NCBI RefSeq assembly: GCF_013389365.1
Contig: NZ_JACADJ010000006.1
Location: 42,602 to 106,601, forward strand
DNA length: 64,000 bases
Direction: 5' to 3'
Source of the DNA: Desulfobacter latus
Lineage (GTDB): Bacteria; Desulfobacterota; Desulfobacteria; Desulfobacterales; Desulfobacteraceae
Both the position numbers and the translations under genes were made by a program. How positions within the stretch are numbered: the first letter of the stretch is position 1; each line of letters opens with the position of its first letter. Below the pieces are notes generated by a model that made no database searches, was not told the DNA's origin, and saw only the letters and a list, made by a program, of their open reading frames with translations. Below, piece after piece: positions 1 through 10,098 of this stretch.

Positions 1-273
1 GGCGTGCCCCAAAACTTCAAAGGGCACCGTGCCGTTCAGGATTGAAACTTTTTTCATATTTCGTTTGGCTTTTTCCATTCCCTTTCTAATGGCTTCAGGG
101 ACTTCTTTAGCCTTTCCCAGTCCGTATCCCACGCTGCCTTCGCCATCACCGACGACCACCAAGGCAGTAAAGGTAAAATTCCGGCCACCTTTAACGACCT
201 TCGCAACACGGTTAATTCTGACGACCTTATCGATCAGCCCTGTATCTTCCATCTGCTGTTGTTGTCTTGCCAA
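1..273 (-). CDS. rpsE: 30S ribosomal protein S5, N-terminal part (cut by window edge)
   Basis: The first 91 codons of S5 are present; the rest lies left of position 1. S5 sits at the back of the 30S neck and helps keep decoding accurate. The visible protein has the S5 double-stranded-RNA-binding core, with the glycine-rich stretch [14 protein letters not shown] near residues 43-56. The start is a TTG at 271-273. It is chosen because a strong Shine-Dalgarno (complement of 280-287, AAGGAGGA) lies 7 nt upstream; the first ATG, at 252, has none. It follows rplR by 17 nt in the spc operon. Confidence 0.93.
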   Translation of the reverse strand, partial: MARQQQQMEDTGLIDKVVRINRVAKVVKGGRNFTFTALVVVGDGEGSVGYGLGKAKEVPEAIRKGMEKAKRNMKKVSILNGTVPFEVLGHA

Positions 274-290
274 GGATGTTCCTCCTTAAT

Positions 291-659
291 TTAGAATTCA
301 AGTCCGGCTTCCCGGGCCCCGTCTGAAAGTGCTTTTACGCGTCCGTGAAAAAGAAACCCATTCCGGTCAAAAACAACCTTTGTAATTCCTTTATCCATTG
401 CCCTTTTGCCGATAAGGTTACCCACAGCCTTTGCAACATCCTGTTTTTTCCCCTCAACAGGCGCATCTTTGTATTCTTTGTCAAGGGTTGATGCGGCAAC
501 CAGTGTCATGCCTTTAGTGTCGTCTATAATCTGGGCGTAAATATGTTTGGCGGTTCTGAAAACGCTAAGTCGAGGACGTTCCTGATTACCAAATATATTT
601 TTTCTAATCCGTTTTTTTCTTTTAAGCCGTGCAACCAGCCTTGGTGATGTATTTGCCAT
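291..659 (-). CDS. rplR: 50S ribosomal protein L18
   Basis: This 122-residue protein matches the usual L18 length. L18 binds 5S rRNA with L5 and L25 and brings it to the central protuberance. Family marks include the basic N-terminal segment (residues 9-20), [20 protein letters not shown] (about 28-47) and the C-terminal [20 protein letters not shown]. It is the penultimate spc-operon gene in the window, between rplF and rpsE, with short spacers that imply co-transcription. Nothing is unusual. Confidence 0.97.
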   Translation of the reverse strand: MANTSPRLVARLKRKKRIRKNIFGNQERPRLSVFRTAKHIYAQIIDDTKGMTLVAASTLDKEYKDAPVEGKKQDVAKAVGNLIGKRAMDKGITKVVFDRNGFLFHGRVKALSDGAREAGLEF

Positions 660-678
660 AGTCGATATTCCCTACCTT

Positions 679-1221
679 TTAATCTTTGCCAGCAGTCTTA
701 CCTGCTTTTCTGATAATTCTTTCGTCAGCATACATAATGCCTTTGCCTTTATAAGGCTCGGGAGGTCTAACAGCTCGAATATTTGCTGCAGCCTGCCCCA
801 GAAGCTCTTTATCAATACAGCTAAGGGTAACTTCGACGTTTTTATCCACCGCAGCAGTTACACCATCAGGAAGGGCAAAGTCCACAGGATTGGAATACCC
901 GACAGACAGCACCAAATTTTTTCCTTTCGTCTCAGCCCGGTAACCAATGCCGGAAAGTATCAGTTTTTTTTCATAACCTTGGGTGACACCATGTACCATA
1001 TTAAAAATAAGAGACCTGAAAAGACCCTGTAGCGCCACTTTCTTTTTATCAGAGGTGTCGGTGGTTACATTCAACACCTGGTTATCAATTTCAATATTGA
1101 CTGCCGGATGCAGCTTACGGTCAAGACTGCCTTTAGGCCCTTTGACATTGATGGTATCCCCATCAAGGGTAATCTGAACCTTATCTGGAAGCTGAACCGG
1201 CTTTTTTCCTATTCTGGACAT
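679..1221 (-). CDS. rplF: 50S ribosomal protein L6
   Basis: The 180-residue product is L6, which binds 23S rRNA near the sarcin-ricin loop and the base of the L7/L12 stalk. It begins MSRIGKKPVQLP and carries the L6 signature PPEPYKGKGI at about residues 153-162. The two similar halves expected of L6 are present (about 1-80 and 85-175). The gene lies 19 nt after rpsH ends and 19 nt before rplR in the spc operon. Confidence 0.97.
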   Translation of the reverse strand: MSRIGKKPVQLPDKVQITLDGDTINVKGPKGSLDRKLHPAVNIEIDNQVLNVTTDTSDKKKVALQGLFRSLIFNMVHGVTQGYEKKLILSGIGYRAETKGKNLVLSVGYSNPVDFALPDGVTAAVDKNVEVTLSCIDKELLGQAAANIRAVRPPEPYKGKGIMYADERIIRKAGKTAGKD

Positions 1222-1236
1222 CTTATCGCTCCTGTC

Positions 1237-1635
1237 TTACCAAACGTTACAAAGAATTTCACCGCCGACCTTTGCTTCTTTTGCCTGTATGTCGGTCATC
1301 AACCCCTTAGAAGTGGAAATGATGGAAATACCTAAGCCATTTAACACCGGCTTGATATCTTTTGATTTAGCGTAGACCCTGCAAGAGGGTTTGCTGACAC
1401 GTTGTATACCAAAAATAGTCGGTTCGCCTTCTGAAACATATTTCAAGGCCACCCGGATAACCCCCTGGGTCTCATCTTCGAGAAATTTGTAATCTTTGAT
1501 ATACCCTTGTTCCTTCAGCACCCGCACCATTTCACGTTTAATTTTTGATCCGGGGATATCCACTTTGGTCAAACCTGCTTTACCACCATTTCTGATTATG
1601 GTCAGCATGTCTGCAATGGGATCACTAATTGCCAT
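1237..1635 (-). CDS. rpsH: 30S ribosomal protein S8
   Basis: The 132-residue product is S8, a primary 16S rRNA binder. In many bacteria it also represses the spc operon by binding its mRNA near rplE. Family marks are the N-terminal DPIADMLTIIRNG and the C-terminal ISTSKGLMTDIQAKEAKVGG segment that holds the RNA-binding STSKG motif. It starts at ATG 1635, between rpsN and rplF. Confidence 0.97.
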   Translation of the reverse strand: MAISDPIADMLTIIRNGGKAGLTKVDIPGSKIKREMVRVLKEQGYIKDYKFLEDETQGVIRVALKYVSEGEPTIFGIQRVSKPSCRVYAKSKDIKPVLNGLGISIISTSKGLMTDIQAKEAKVGGEILCNVW

Positions 1636-1690
1636 TTGAAAATCTCCTTAAATAAGCTGATATTTAAACAATCGTTAGAATCTGAATCCG

Positions 1691-1876
1691 CTACCAAGAA
1701 GACTTGGTGACACCCGGCAATTTACCTTGTGACGCAAGCGTTCTGAAACAGATTCTGCAAATACCAACTTTTCTAATAAATGCACGTGATCTACCGCATA
1801 AGGGGCACCTGTTATAAGCCCGTACACCAAATTTGGGTTTTCTTTGTGCCTTTGCAATTAAAGCTTTTTTAGCCAA
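1691..1876 (-). CDS. rpsN: 30S ribosomal protein S14, short zinc-binding type
   Basis: The 61-residue product is the short (C+) form of S14, which assembles late in the 30S head. Two CxxC pairs, CPLC near residues 24-27 and CRIC near 40-43, form the expected zinc site, so this is the zinc-dependent paralogue rather than the roughly 100-residue cysteine-free form. It lies between rplE and rpsH. An overlapping ORF on the same strand in another frame (1675-1857) is spurious. Confidence 0.96.
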   Translation of the reverse strand: MAKKALIAKAQRKPKFGVRAYNRCPLCGRSRAFIRKVGICRICFRTLASQGKLPGVTKSSW

Positions 1877-1897
1877 ACGATCTTCCTCCTTAGGTCC

Positions 1898-2437
1898 TTA
1901 ATTTTTAAAGGGCATTCCCATTAATTTAAGAAATGATTTCCCTTCTTCATCGGTTTGGGCTGTGGTGACAACCGTTACATTGAGGCCCTTGATAACGTCA
2001 GTTTTATCATAATCAATTTCAGGAAAAATGATATGCTCAGTAATCCCCAAGCTGTAATTACCACGGCCATCAAATGCTTTTCCTGAAATTCCTTTAAAAT
2101 CCCTTACACGGGGCAGTGCGATGTTGACTAATCTATCAAAAAAATCATACATTTTTTCCCGCCTAAGTGTCACTTTGCACCCGATGGGAAGATCCGCACG
2201 CAATTTAAAATTTGCAATGGGTTTCTTTGCGCGGGTAATTACGGCCTTTTGTCCTGCAATCAATCCAAGTTCCTGGGCTGCGGTTTCAACGATCTTCGGG
2301 TTTCTGACCGCCTCGCCAAGCCCCATATTCAGTACAATTTTATCCAACTTTGGTACTTGGCACTGATTGGTGTAGTTAAACTCATTCGTCAATGCGGGGA
2401 CCACTTCATTGGTATACTTTTCCTTAAGCGTAGTCAT
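1898..2437 (-). CDS. rplE: 50S ribosomal protein L5
   Basis: The 179-residue product is L5, which binds 5S rRNA and contacts P-site tRNA and S13 across the subunit interface. Diagnostic segments are [14 protein letters not shown] (about 30-43), [14 protein letters not shown] (about 68-81) and [14 protein letters not shown] (about 122-135). Length and gene position (rplX-rplE-rpsN) are standard. Confidence 0.97.
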   Translation of the reverse strand: MTTLKEKYTNEVVPALTNEFNYTNQCQVPKLDKIVLNMGLGEAVRNPKIVETAAQELGLIAGQKAVITRAKKPIANFKLRADLPIGCKVTLRREKMYDFFDRLVNIALPRVRDFKGISGKAFDGRGNYSLGITEHIIFPEIDYDKTDVIKGLNVTVVTTAQTDEEGKSFLKLMGMPFKN

Positions 2438-2459
2438 TTATTTTCTCCGGCTTTAGGTG

Positions 2460-2780
2460 TTATGAGTCTATCTGCTGATTGCATTTTTTACAGACTCTTA
2501 CCCGTTTTCCATCTTCAAGCTGCTTGATTCCGATACGGGTCGGCTTTACACAGGAATTACACATCAGCATAAGATTGGATACGTCCATGGGCATAGGTTT
2601 TTTAACGATGCCCCCCTGGGGGTTTTCCTGGGAAGGACGCTGATGAACTTTGACCATGTTGATATTTTCAACAACAATCCGGTTCGTCTTTTTGGCAACT
2701 TTCAGAACCTTGCCGATCTTTCCTTTGTCCTTGCCGGTCAATACTTTAACTTTATCATCTTTTTTTATTCTTATTTTCAT
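2460..2780 (-). CDS. rplX: 50S ribosomal protein L24
   Basis: L24 is an assembly initiator that binds the 5' end of 23S rRNA. The KOW motif is visible at the N-terminus (VKVLTGKDKGKIGKVLKV). The ATG at 2780 gives 106 residues, the normal length. The open frame continues upstream to a TTG at 2813 that overlaps the rplN stop, but those 11 extra residues match no known L24, so the shorter start is used. Two C-terminal CxxC-like pairs (CNSC, CKKC) could bind zinc; that is a less common trait of this family. Confidence 0.95.
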   Translation of the reverse strand: MKIRIKKDDKVKVLTGKDKGKIGKVLKVAKKTNRIVVENINMVKVHQRPSQENPQGGIVKKPMPMDVSNLMLMCNSCVKPTRIGIKQLEDGKRVRVCKKCNQQIDS

Positions 2781-2809
2781 GACTTCTTTTTGTTCTCCCT
2801 GGCCTTGGA

Positions 2810-3178
2810 TCAAAGTACGTCAGGCGCAAGAGAAATAATCTTCATAAAACGCCTTGCGCGAAGTTCTCTTGCCACTGGTCCGAAAATACGGGTTCCCACC
2901 GGCTCGTTATTTTTGTTAATCACGACAGCGGAATTATCATCAAAACGGATGGATGATCCGTCGGGCCGGGAGATCTCTTTTTTGGTTCTGACAATAACTG
3001 CCTGAACTACGTCTCCCTTGCTGACCTTTGAATTGGGAATAGCCTCTTTTACGGAAACAACGATAACATCTCCGATGGTGGCGTATCTTCTTTTAGACCC
3101 GCCAAGAACTTTTATGCAGTACAGTTCTTTGGCGCCTGAATTGTCAGCGACTGTCAGTCTGGTTTCACTTTGAATCAT
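2810..3178 (-). CDS. rplN: 50S ribosomal protein L14
   Basis: The 122-residue product is L14, a subunit-interface protein that contacts 16S helix 14 and is the docking site of the silencing factor RsfS. The start [18 protein letters not shown] and the segment [13 protein letters not shown] near residues 95-107 are diagnostic. It lies 18 nt after rpsQ in the transcription direction. Confidence 0.97.
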   Translation of the reverse strand: MIQSETRLTVADNSGAKELYCIKVLGGSKRRYATIGDVIVVSVKEAIPNSKVSKGDVVQAVIVRTKKEISRPDGSSIRFDDNSAVVINKNNEPVGTRIFGPVARELRARRFMKIISLAPDVL

Positions 3179-3196
3179 TATTCAACTCCTTAGACA

Positions 3197-3457
3197 CTAG
3201 ACCGCTTTTTTAACAATTTCAGTAATCCGAAACCGTTTTAATTTACTCAGCGGCCTGGTTTCGATAATTTTGACTTCGTCACCAATTTTGCATTCATTTT
3301 GTTCATCATGGGCATGATATTTTTTGTAACGTTTGATGTATTTTTTATACACCTTATGCTGTACAATTCTTTCAACCCTGACCACCACGGACTTATCCAT
3401 TTTGTCGGACACGATCAGACCAATCAGCTCTTTTTTATTTTTTTTTGTAGTTTCCAT
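3197..3457 (-). CDS. rpsQ: 30S ribosomal protein S17
   Basis: The 86-residue product is S17, a primary assembly protein of the 30S body with an OB fold. The motif [18 protein letters not shown] (about 13-30) and the segment [18 protein letters not shown] (about 59-76) are typical. It sits between rpmC and rplN, as in most bacterial S10-spc blocks. Confidence 0.97.
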   Translation of the reverse strand: METTKKNKKELIGLIVSDKMDKSVVVRVERIVQHKVYKKYIKRYKKYHAHDEQNECKIGDEVKIIETRPLSKLKRFRITEIVKKAV

Positions 3458-3472
3458 ATCAATACTCGTTAG

Positions 3473-3676
3473 TTAGCTAATTTTGATATTCATTTCTTTG
3501 GAAATCGTGTAAAGTCTGGCGATGTCTTTTCTTACACTGGACAGATTGGCTGTATTCGCGAGCTGACCCACATTATTCTGAAAACGAAGGTTAAACAGTT
3601 GTTTTTTAAGCTCAACGATTTTGTCTTTAATCTGACCTGCATCCATGTCCCTGATTTCACTGGCCTTTAACATCAT
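3473..3676 (-). CDS. rpmC: 50S ribosomal protein L29
   Basis: The 67-residue helical product is L29, which lies at the peptide exit tunnel and helps bind trigger factor and SRP. The motif [18 protein letters not shown] (about 23-40) is the family signature. The start overlaps the end of rplP (ATGATG across 3671-3676), so translation of the two is probably coupled; either ATG of the pair could be used. Confidence 0.96.
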   Translation of the reverse strand: MMLKASEIRDMDAGQIKDKIVELKKQLFNLRFQNNVGQLANTANLSSVRKDIARLYTISKEMNIKIS

Positions 3677-4083
3677 TTATTCCTTTCCACAAAACGGGTT
3701 TTCACGGAAAGTTTTCTGGCCGCTAGCCTTAAGGCCTCTTTGGCCAATTCCCTGTCAACGCCTTCCATTTCATAAAGAATCTTGCCGGGTTTTACCCTTG
3801 CCACCCAAGAATCCGTTGCCCCTTTACCTTTACCCATCCTGACTTCAGCCGGTTTTTTGGTAATGGGATGATCCGGAAAAAAACGAATCCAGCTTTTGCC
3901 CTGTCTTTTTGCCTTTCTGGTCATCGCGACCCTGGCAGCCTCAATCTGTCTTGCATTTATATACCCGCATTCCACAGCCTGGAGTCCATAATCTCCAAAA
4001 CTCAATGTATTTCCTCGAGTCGGTGTTCCTTTAGTTCTACCACGAAACTGTTTGCGGTATTTGATATTTCTGGGACTCAGCAT
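3673..4083 (-). CDS. rplP: 50S ribosomal protein L16
   Basis: The 136-residue product is L16, which helps shape the A-site and peptidyl transferase centre. It begins [16 protein letters not shown] and carries the [20 protein letters not shown] stretch near residues 82-101, both diagnostic. Length is typical. The stop overlaps the rpmC start; rpsC ends 23 nt upstream. Confidence 0.97.
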   Translation of the reverse strand: MLSPRNIKYRKQFRGRTKGTPTRGNTLSFGDYGLQAVECGYINARQIEAARVAMTRKAKRQGKSWIRFFPDHPITKKPAEVRMGKGKGATDSWVARVKPGKILYEMEGVDRELAKEALRLAARKLSVKTRFVERNK

Positions 4084-4106
4084 TTGCTAATTTCTCCTTA
4101 TTGCCT

Positions 4107-4760
4107 TTAATTAGTTGCCAGAGTCTGTTCACCAGGGTTTATAACTTCCCCTTTGAATATGAACACCTTAATCCCAATGGTCCCATAGGTGGTCTTGGCT
4201 TCAATAAATCCGTAATCCACATCAGCTCTAAGCGTATGCAACGGGATTCTACCCTCCTTGTACCATTCGGTTCTGGCCATTTCCGCACCCCCCAGGCGAC
4301 CGGAGCAAATAATTTTAATACCTTTTGCTCCAAATCTCATGGCAGAGGAAACGCTTCTTTTCATTGCTCTTCTGAAGGCAATGCGTTTTTCAAGCTGGCT
4401 TGCAATATTTTCCGCTACCAATTGTGCATCAGTTTCAGGTCTTCTGACCTCTTTAATATCAATCAACACTTCAGGATTAAGCATTTTTTCAAGCTCGTTT
4501 TTCAACAAGGCGATCTCTGAACCCTTTTTGCCGATAATGATGCCTGGCCTGGCTGCAAAAACTCTGAGCCTGATCTGTTTTGAAAACCGCTCAATCTCAA
4601 TTTTTGAGATACCGGCGTGGTATAGTTTCTTTTTCAAAAATTTTCTTACTTTAAAATCTTCTTCGACAAAGTTTGCATACTCTTTGTCAGCGTACCACCT
4701 GGAATCCCAAGTCCTGATGATGCCTAATCTTAATCCGGTAGGATTTACTTTTTGGCCCAA
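4107..4760 (-). CDS. rpsC: 30S ribosomal protein S3
   Basis: The 217-residue product is S3, at the mRNA entry channel, where it contributes to helicase action on mRNA. It begins [23 protein letters not shown]-type segment, [13 protein letters not shown], is at about residues 71-83, followed by the C-terminal S3 domain with the [11 protein letters not shown] motif. It is preceded by rplV and followed by rplP in the S10 operon. Confidence 0.97.
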   Translation of the reverse strand: MGQKVNPTGLRLGIIRTWDSRWYADKEYANFVEEDFKVRKFLKKKLYHAGISKIEIERFSKQIRLRVFAARPGIIIGKKGSEIALLKNELEKMLNPEVLIDIKEVRRPETDAQLVAENIASQLEKRIAFRRAMKRSVSSAMRFGAKGIKIICSGRLGGAEMARTEWYKEGRIPLHTLRADVDYGFIEAKTTYGTIGIKVFIFKGEVINPGEQTLATN

Positions 4761-4776
4761 GCCTTTCCCTCCTTAT

Positions 4777-5112
4777 TTAGACGGTTTCTTCTACAACCAC
4801 TGTTAAATGACTGGTTCTTTTTAGAATACGGGCAGCGCGTCCTCTTGCCCGCGGCCTGAACCGTTTCATGGATGGTCCATGATCAACAATCACATTTTTC
4901 ACTACCAGCTTGTCAACATCTATCTCATTGTTATGCTCGGCATTGGCAATGGCAGACGATAGGGTTTTATACATAATCCCCGCTGCCTTTAACGGCATGA
5001 ACTTTAATAAGGTCAGCGCCTGTTCGGCATTTTTGCCTTTGATCTCGCTGATGGGCAGCCGAAGCTTAAACGGTGAGATTCTTGCGTATCTTGTAGTCGC
5101 TTTAACTTCCAT
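4777..5112 (-). CDS. rplV: 50S ribosomal protein L22
   Basis: The 111-residue product is L22, whose beta-hairpin lines the exit tunnel and is a site of macrolide resistance mutations. The hairpin region ([20 protein letters not shown], about 83-102) looks wild type. The gene lies 29 nt downstream of rpsS and 16 nt upstream of rpsC. Confidence 0.97.
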   Translation of the reverse strand: MEVKATTRYARISPFKLRLPISEIKGKNAEQALTLLKFMPLKAAGIMYKTLSSAIANAEHNNEIDVDKLVVKNVIVDHGPSMKRFRPRARGRAARILKRTSHLTVVVEETV

Positions 5113-5141
5113 ATCTTAAATTTCCTCTAAATCATAGCAGA

Positions 5142-5417
5142 TTACCGTTTGGATTTTTTATCTGCGGCATGACCCCAATAAGTTCTTGTGGGTGAAAATT
5201 CACCAAGTTTATGCCCCACCATATTTTCCGTTACAAATACCGGAATAAATTTTTTTCCGTTATGCACAGCAAAGGTATTGCCGACCATTTCAGGTAAAAT
5301 AGTGGAACGGCGCGACCAGGTTTTGATTACTTTATTACTGCTGGACTTCTGGGCTTCAAGAACTTTTTTAAGAAGCTCAGGCGCGATATAGGGTCCTTTT
5401 TTTAACGATCTTGGCAT
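5142..5417 (-). CDS. rpsS: 30S ribosomal protein S19
   Basis: The 91-residue product is S19 in the 30S head, which pairs with S13 and contacts the large subunit. It begins [19 protein letters not shown] and has the signature [17 protein letters not shown] near residues 46-62 and [17 protein letters not shown] near 68-84. It lies 10 nt after rplB. Confidence 0.98.
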   Translation of the reverse strand: MPRSLKKGPYIAPELLKKVLEAQKSSSNKVIKTWSRRSTILPEMVGNTFAVHNGKKFIPVFVTENMVGHKLGEFSPTRTYWGHAADKKSKR

Positions 5418-5427
5418 AATTTATCAC

Positions 5428-6261
5428 CTATTTCCTTTTAGCCCTTCTTTTGACAATATACTTATCTGTTCTGACACTTTTACGGGTTCTTTTACCCTTG
5501 GCAGGCACACCCCAGGGGGAACATGGCTGTCGACCACCAGAAGAACGGCCTTCACCGCCCCCCATGGGATGATCCACAGGGTTCATTGCCACACCACGAA
5601 CAGAGGGCCGTTTTCCCATCCATCTCGTACGCCCTGCTTTACCGATGCTGACATCACTGTGTTTTTCGTTCCCAACACGTCCGACAGTGGCTTTGCATTT
5701 AAGGTGAATCATACGAACTTCACCGGAAGGAAGCAGGATTTGGGCATAAGCGCCTTCTTTAGCCATTAACCGTGCGTATCCGCCGGCACTCCTGACAATC
5801 TGTCCACCTTTGTTCTGCTTAAGCTCAATATTATGAATTCTCGTACCGGTGGGGATATTTTCCAACGGCAAACAGTTTCCTGGTTTAATATCCGCATCAG
5901 GACCGGTCTCAAGAATGTCACCGACCTTGATATCAAGAGGCGCCAAGATATATCTCTTTTCACCGTCAGCATAGGTTAACAGGGCGATTCTGGCTGACCT
6001 GTTCGGATCATATTCGATGGCAGAAACCTTGGCTGGAATTCCGTCTTTGTCTCTTTTAAAATCAATAATACGGTATTTTTTCTTAGCCCCGCCACCTCTA
6101 TGCTTGGCGGTAATTCTTCCATAAGAATTTCGGCCGGACCGCTTATTGATATTTTTTGTCAGCCTTCGTTCAGGACTTTCTTTTGTAATTTCTTCAAAAG
6201 AAAGATACTCCTGGGCGCGTCTTCCCGGAGATGTCGGCTTGGTCTTAACTATTGTTGACAT
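5428..6261 (-). CDS. rplB: 50S ribosomal protein L2
   Basis: The 277-residue product is L2, needed for subunit association and for the peptidyl transferase centre. Conserved segments are [17 protein letters not shown] (about 48-64) and, near the C-terminus, [18 protein letters not shown] (about 223-240), which includes the essential histidine region. Length is close to the usual 275. It follows rplW by 12 nt. Confidence 0.98.
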   Translation of the reverse strand: MSTIVKTKPTSPGRRAQEYLSFEEITKESPERRLTKNINKRSGRNSYGRITAKHRGGGAKKKYRIIDFKRDKDGIPAKVSAIEYDPNRSARIALLTYADGEKRYILAPLDIKVGDILETGPDADIKPGNCLPLENIPTGTRIHNIELKQNKGGQIVRSAGGYARLMAKEGAYAQILLPSGEVRMIHLKCKATVGRVGNEKHSDVSIGKAGRTRWMGKRPSVRGVAMNPVDHPMGGGEGRSSGGRQPCSPWGVPAKGKRTRKSVRTDKYIVKRRAKRK

Positions 6262-6273
6262 ATTAATACCTCT

Positions 6274-6561
6274 TTACACACCTTCAAAAAAATCAATTCG
6301 TTGTCCAGGCATCAGCGTAACAACGGCTTTTTTCCAGTCCTTTTTCTTGCCGATAATTCTGCCACGCTGTTTTATTTTTCCTTTAACCTGTACGGTTCTG
6401 ACCTGCTTGACCTGTGCATTGAACGCTTTTTCAACAGCATTTTTAATTTCAACCCTGTTGGCATCCTTGGCTACTTTTAAAGTCACTTGGTTGAACAACT
6501 CTCTTTGAAGGGTGGATTTTTCGGTAACGACAGGTCCACGGAGGATGTCATATTCAATCAT
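6274..6561 (-). CDS. rplW: 50S ribosomal protein L23
   Basis: The 95-residue product is L23, at the exit tunnel, the main docking site of trigger factor and SRP. The N-terminal [14 protein letters not shown] and the central [16 protein letters not shown] are diagnostic. The start lies one base after the rplD stop, so the two are probably translated in a coupled way. Confidence 0.97.
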   Translation of the reverse strand: MIEYDILRGPVVTEKSTLQRELFNQVTLKVAKDANRVEIKNAVEKAFNAQVKQVRTVQVKGKIKQRGRIIGKKKDWKKAVVTLMPGQRIDFFEGV

Positions 6562-6562
6562 C

Positions 6563-7183
6563 TTAACTCAGCCTCCCTTTGATGTTCTCAATACTGGATT
6601 CAAGCAGCAGAAGGTTCTTAAACTTTAAAATGTCATAAACATTGAGACCTTCAGTTTTAATCACTTTGACATCCGGAATATTTCTGGAGGACAGCACAAG
6701 CTTTGCATCGTCGGCATCTGAAACAATGAGAAGATCATCAAGCTTCAATGTGGAAAGCACATGGGTCAATGCTTTTGTTTTGATTTCTTCAAGTTCAAGC
6801 GCATCAATAACAAAAAGCCGGCTGTCGGAAACTTTCGCACTTAAAGCCATTTTAAGGGCAAGTTTTCTTACTTTCTTAGGTACTTTTATTTCATAAGATC
6901 TGGGGCTGGGACCAAAGATAACGCCCCCACCTTTACGTAATGGGGATTTTATACTACCAGCCCGTGCATTCCCGGTCCCTTTCTGCCTGAATAATTTTTT
7001 CGTGGAACCTGAAATCATACCCCTGGTTTTAGACGCAGCAGTCCCCTCCCGTTTTGAAACGAGCTGGGACCGCACGACCTCGTGAAGAACACTTGTTTTA
7101 ACCGGTATGCTGAAAATTTCGTCAGGCAGCTCAACTTCAGACACTTTAGCACCTGTACTGTTTAATACCTCTACAGCAGCCAT
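6563..7183 (-). CDS. rplD: 50S ribosomal protein L4
   Basis: The 206-residue product is L4, which binds 23S domain I and sends a loop into the exit tunnel. In enterobacteria it also represses the S10 operon. The tunnel loop region, with [20 protein letters not shown] near residues 64-83, is intact. Start ATG 7183 has a GAGGAAG Shine-Dalgarno. Unlike most neighbours it is separated from rplC upstream by 142 nt. Confidence 0.97.
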   Translation of the reverse strand: MAAVEVLNSTGAKVSEVELPDEIFSIPVKTSVLHEVVRSQLVSKREGTAASKTRGMISGSTKKLFRQKGTGNARAGSIKSPLRKGGGVIFGPSPRSYEIKVPKKVRKLALKMALSAKVSDSRLFVIDALELEEIKTKALTHVLSTLKLDDLLIVSDADDAKLVLSSRNIPDVKVIKTEGLNVYDILKFKNLLLLESSIENIKGRLS

Positions 7184-7325
7184 TATTCTTCCTCTTCAAT
7201 TTTGATCGACTATGCATCACTGCGAAATAATTGCAATACCCATAGCCGCTATTCGTCTATTTAATCGAACTGATGTCCTGCCGCGTTCTCTAATTTTCAT
7301 AAAAAACACGGCGTCAAAAACTGTT
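7184..7325 (-). other. 142-nt rplC-rplD spacer
   Basis: Most other genes in this ribosomal block are 1-30 nt apart, but rplC and rplD are separated by 142 nt. On the minus strand the spacer holds a possible 27-codon ORF (7217-7300) without a convincing ribosome binding site and a TTGACG hexamer with no good -10 partner. I see no clear terminator hairpin. It may be a regulatory leader for rplD or an assembly error in spacing. Confidence 0.35.
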
Positions 7326-7958
7326 TTATTTATTTACATCAGTTTTACGCACTTCGACAACGCCAGTGTTAAAACCTGGAACAGCACCTTTTACGAGGAT
7401 GAGGTTATCGTCATGCTTAATATCTACAATGGTTAAATTTTTTACCGTAACTCTGTCAACCCCTTTGTGGCCAGGCATTCTCTTTCCCTTGATGACCTTT
7501 GCAGGCCAAGCAGAGTTACCGATGGAGCCTGGTTTTCTGTGGTTCCGGTTACCGTGGGTTTCAGGTCCTCTGGAAAAACCATGTCGTTTAATGGTTCCCT
7601 GAAAACCACGACCCTTTGAAATACCGGTCACGGTTACTTTATCACCAACTGAAAACATATCAGCACCAATGGTTGCACCGGTTTCTATATCTTCAATTGA
7701 ATCTTCTCTAAATTCTCTTAAAACGCGAAAGCCTTTATCCGATGCTTTTTTTAAATGTCCTGCAATGGGTTTATTCAAGCGCTCAACCGGCTTTTCATCA
7801 AACCCGAGCTGCAAGGCTGCATACCCGTCCGTCTCTTCCGTTTTTATCTGGGTTACGACACAGGGTCCAACCTGCAGCACTGTAACAGGAACGAGCTGTC
7901 CATCGGAGGCAAACACATTGGTCATCCCGATTTTTTTTCCAAGCAATCCACTCATCAT
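7326..7958 (-). CDS. rplC: 50S ribosomal protein L3
   Basis: The 210-residue product is L3, an assembly initiator that reaches toward the peptidyl transferase centre. It begins with two methionines followed by [14 protein letters not shown]. The signature [20 protein letters not shown] is at about residues 118-137; the glutamine inside it is the residue methylated by PrmB in other bacteria. It follows rpsJ by 24 nt. Confidence 0.97.
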   Translation of the reverse strand: MMSGLLGKKIGMTNVFASDGQLVPVTVLQVGPCVVTQIKTEETDGYAALQLGFDEKPVERLNKPIAGHLKKASDKGFRVLREFREDSIEDIETGATIGADMFSVGDKVTVTGISKGRGFQGTIKRHGFSRGPETHGNRNHRKPGSIGNSAWPAKVIKGKRMPGHKGVDRVTVKNLTIVDIKHDDNLILVKGAVPGFNTGVVEVRKTDVNK

Positions 7959-7982
7959 AACAAATATGTCCCTGTTAATGCA

Positions 7983-8291
7983 CTATAATTTAATTTCAAC
8001 ATCGACACCGGGGGAGAGGTCAAGTTTCATTAACGCATCCACGGTCTGCTGTGTCGGCTCAAGAATATCCATCATTCTCTTATGCGTCCTGATTTCAAAC
8101 TGCTCACGAGATTTCTTATCCACATGAGGGGAACGCAACACAGTAAACTTGTTGATCCGGGTAGGTAAGGGAACCGGTCCCACAATTCTGGCACCGGTTT
8201 TCCTTGCCGTATCAACAATGTCTACTGAAGACTGATCAAGCAGCTTATGATCATAAGCTTTGAGCCTAATTCTTATCTTAGTCTTCAACAT
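7983..8291 (-). CDS. rpsJ: 30S ribosomal protein S10 (NusE)
   Basis: The 102-residue product is S10, a 30S head protein that also acts as NusE in transcription antitermination with NusB and NusG. The motifs [14 protein letters not shown] (about 8-21) and [20 protein letters not shown] (about 38-57) are diagnostic. It lies directly after tuf (23 nt), the normal order in str-S10 blocks. Confidence 0.98.
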   Translation of the reverse strand: MLKTKIRIRLKAYDHKLLDQSSVDIVDTARKTGARIVGPVPLPTRINKFTVLRSPHVDKKSREQFEIRTHKRMMDILEPTQQTVDALMKLDLSPGVDVEIKL

Positions 8292-8314
8292 TGTTATTGT
8301 TCTTTCTTAATCTA

Positions 8315-9508
8315 CTATTCTATGATTTCACCAACAACACCAGCACCAACTGTACGGCCACCTTCACGAATAGCGAAACGAAGTTCCTTTTCCATGGCGA
8401 TAGGGTTGATCAATTCGACGTTAATGGTAGCATTATCACCAGGCATAATCATTTCAACACCCTCTTCCAGAGTCAAAACGCCGGTGATATCAGTGGTCCT
8501 AAAGAAGAATTGGGGTCTGTACCCGGTAAAAAACGGTGTATGGCGCCCACCCTCTTCTTTACTCAGGGCATACATTTCAGCTTTAAACTTGGTATGTGGC
8601 TCAATTGAGCCGGGCTTACATACAACCTGACCACGCTCAACCTGATCACGTTTTGTACCGCGCAGCAGCAATCCGACATTATCACCGGCCTGGCCCTCAT
8701 CCAGAAGCTTTCTGAACATCTCGACACCGGTACATACAGTTTTAGCCGTATCCCTGATACCCACGATTTCAATTTCTTCGCCGGTTTTAATCACACCACG
8801 CTCAATACGTCCCGTAACAACCGTACCACGACCGGAAATTGAAAAAACATCCTCAATCGGCATCAGGAAAGGCTTATCGGTATCTCTTTCAGGCTCAGGA
8901 ACATAGGAGTCAAGCGTATCAAGAAGCTCAAAAATAGGCTTGGCGTCTTCAGCATCCACGTCGTCGCACTCCAGGGCCTTAAGCGCAGATCCCCGGATAA
9001 TCGGCGTCTCATCACCTGGGAAATCGTAGGAATCAAGAAGCTCCTGAAGTTCCATTTCAACCAGTTCAATCAACTCTTCATCATCAACCATATCGCATTT
9101 ATTTAGAAAAACAACGATCTTAGGCACACCAACCTGACGGGCAAGCAGAATGTGCTCACGGGTCTGGGGCATAGGGCCGTCATCGGCGGACACAACAAGA
9201 ATAGCACCATCCATCTGAGCGGCGCCGGTGATCATATTTTTAATATAGTCAGCATGGCCCGGACAATCGACATGCGCGTAATGACGGTTTTCGGTCTCAT
9301 ATTCAACATGGGCGGTGGCGATGGTGATACCACGTTCTCTTTCTTCCGGGGCCTTATCAATTTCATCAAAGGGAACAAACTCCCCATGACCTTTCAGACC
9401 GGCAAGCTTGGTAATCGCGGCGGTCAGAGTGGTTTTCCCGTGATCGATATGCCCGATTGTCCCGATGTTCACATGCGGTTTGTTCCGCTCAAATTTCTCC
9501 TTAGCCAT
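8315..9508 (-). CDS. tuf: Elongation factor Tu
   Basis: EF-Tu delivers aminoacyl-tRNA to the ribosome as a GTP complex. The 397-residue protein has all GTPase motifs: P-loop GHIDHGKT (about 18-25), switch I ending [13 protein letters not shown] (about 81-88) and NKCD (about 136-139). The C-terminal beta-barrels end with the usual [10 protein letters not shown]. It is the only tuf copy visible. It lies directly after rpsG, without fusA between, and before rpsJ. Confidence 0.98.
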   Translation of the reverse strand: MAKEKFERNKPHVNIGTIGHIDHGKTTLTAAITKLAGLKGHGEFVPFDEIDKAPEERERGITIATAHVEYETENRHYAHVDCPGHADYIKNMITGAAQMDGAILVVSADDGPMPQTREHILLARQVGVPKIVVFLNKCDMVDDEELIELVEMELQELLDSYDFPGDETPIIRGSALKALECDDVDAEDAKPIFELLDTLDSYVPEPERDTDKPFLMPIEDVFSISGRGTVVTGRIERGVIKTGEEIEIVGIRDTAKTVCTGVEMFRKLLDEGQAGDNVGLLLRGTKRDQVERGQVVCKPGSIEPHTKFKAEMYALSKEEGGRHTPFFTGYRPQFFFRTTDITGVLTLEEGVEMIMPGDNATINVELINPIAMEKELRFAIREGGRTVGAGVVGEIIE

Positions 9509-9555
9509 CTTCTGTATTCCTCCTGTGGAATGTTTACAAAGATATTTTTAAATTT

Positions 9556-10023
9556 CTACCACCTAAAATGTGCGAATGCCTTATTAGCTTCAGCCATTCT
9601 ATGTGTATCTTCTCTTTTCTTGATTGCCCCGCCACGCTCGTTATAAGCGTCCATCAACTCAGCAGCAAGCTTATTCGCAAAGCCTTTTTCAGAACGACTT
9701 CTGCTGAAATTGATAAGCCACCTGAAGGCCAGAGCAGTCTGGCGACCGGGTTTTATATCAGTGGGCACCTGATAGGTAGACCCGCCGATCCTTCTTGATT
9801 TCACTTCAACAGAAGGCCTAATATTATCAATCGCTTTTTTAAACACTGCCAGAGCAGGTTCGCCAATTTTATCTTCAGCAATCATCAACGCATTCGCCAC
9901 AATTTTTCGGGCAGCATTCTTTTTGCCGTCTCTCATGACACAATTGACAAACTTGGCTGCAAGCTTTTCCTCATGCGTGGCATCCTGCATGAAACCTTCT
10001 TTAAATACTAATTTTTCTGCCAT
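9556..10023 (-). CDS. rpsG: 30S ribosomal protein S7
   Basis: The 155-residue product is S7, which nucleates assembly of the 30S head and lies at the E site; in E. coli it represses the str operon. Marks are RDGKKNAARKIVANAL (about 31-46), the VKSRRIGGSTYQVP motif (about 74-87) and the C-terminal KREDTHRMAEANKAFAHFRW. It follows rpsL by 75 nt. In most bacteria fusA would come next; here tuf does. Confidence 0.97.
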   Translation of the reverse strand: MAEKLVFKEGFMQDATHEEKLAAKFVNCVMRDGKKNAARKIVANALMIAEDKIGEPALAVFKKAIDNIRPSVEVKSRRIGGSTYQVPTDIKPGRQTALAFRWLINFSRSRSEKGFANKLAAELMDAYNERGGAIKKREDTHRMAEANKAFAHFRW

Positions 10024-10098
10024 CTTAAAAAGTCCACCAAATTTATATTTTATTAATATGAATGCTTAAGCCCTTCATGACTATTTGGGCCATCATGA

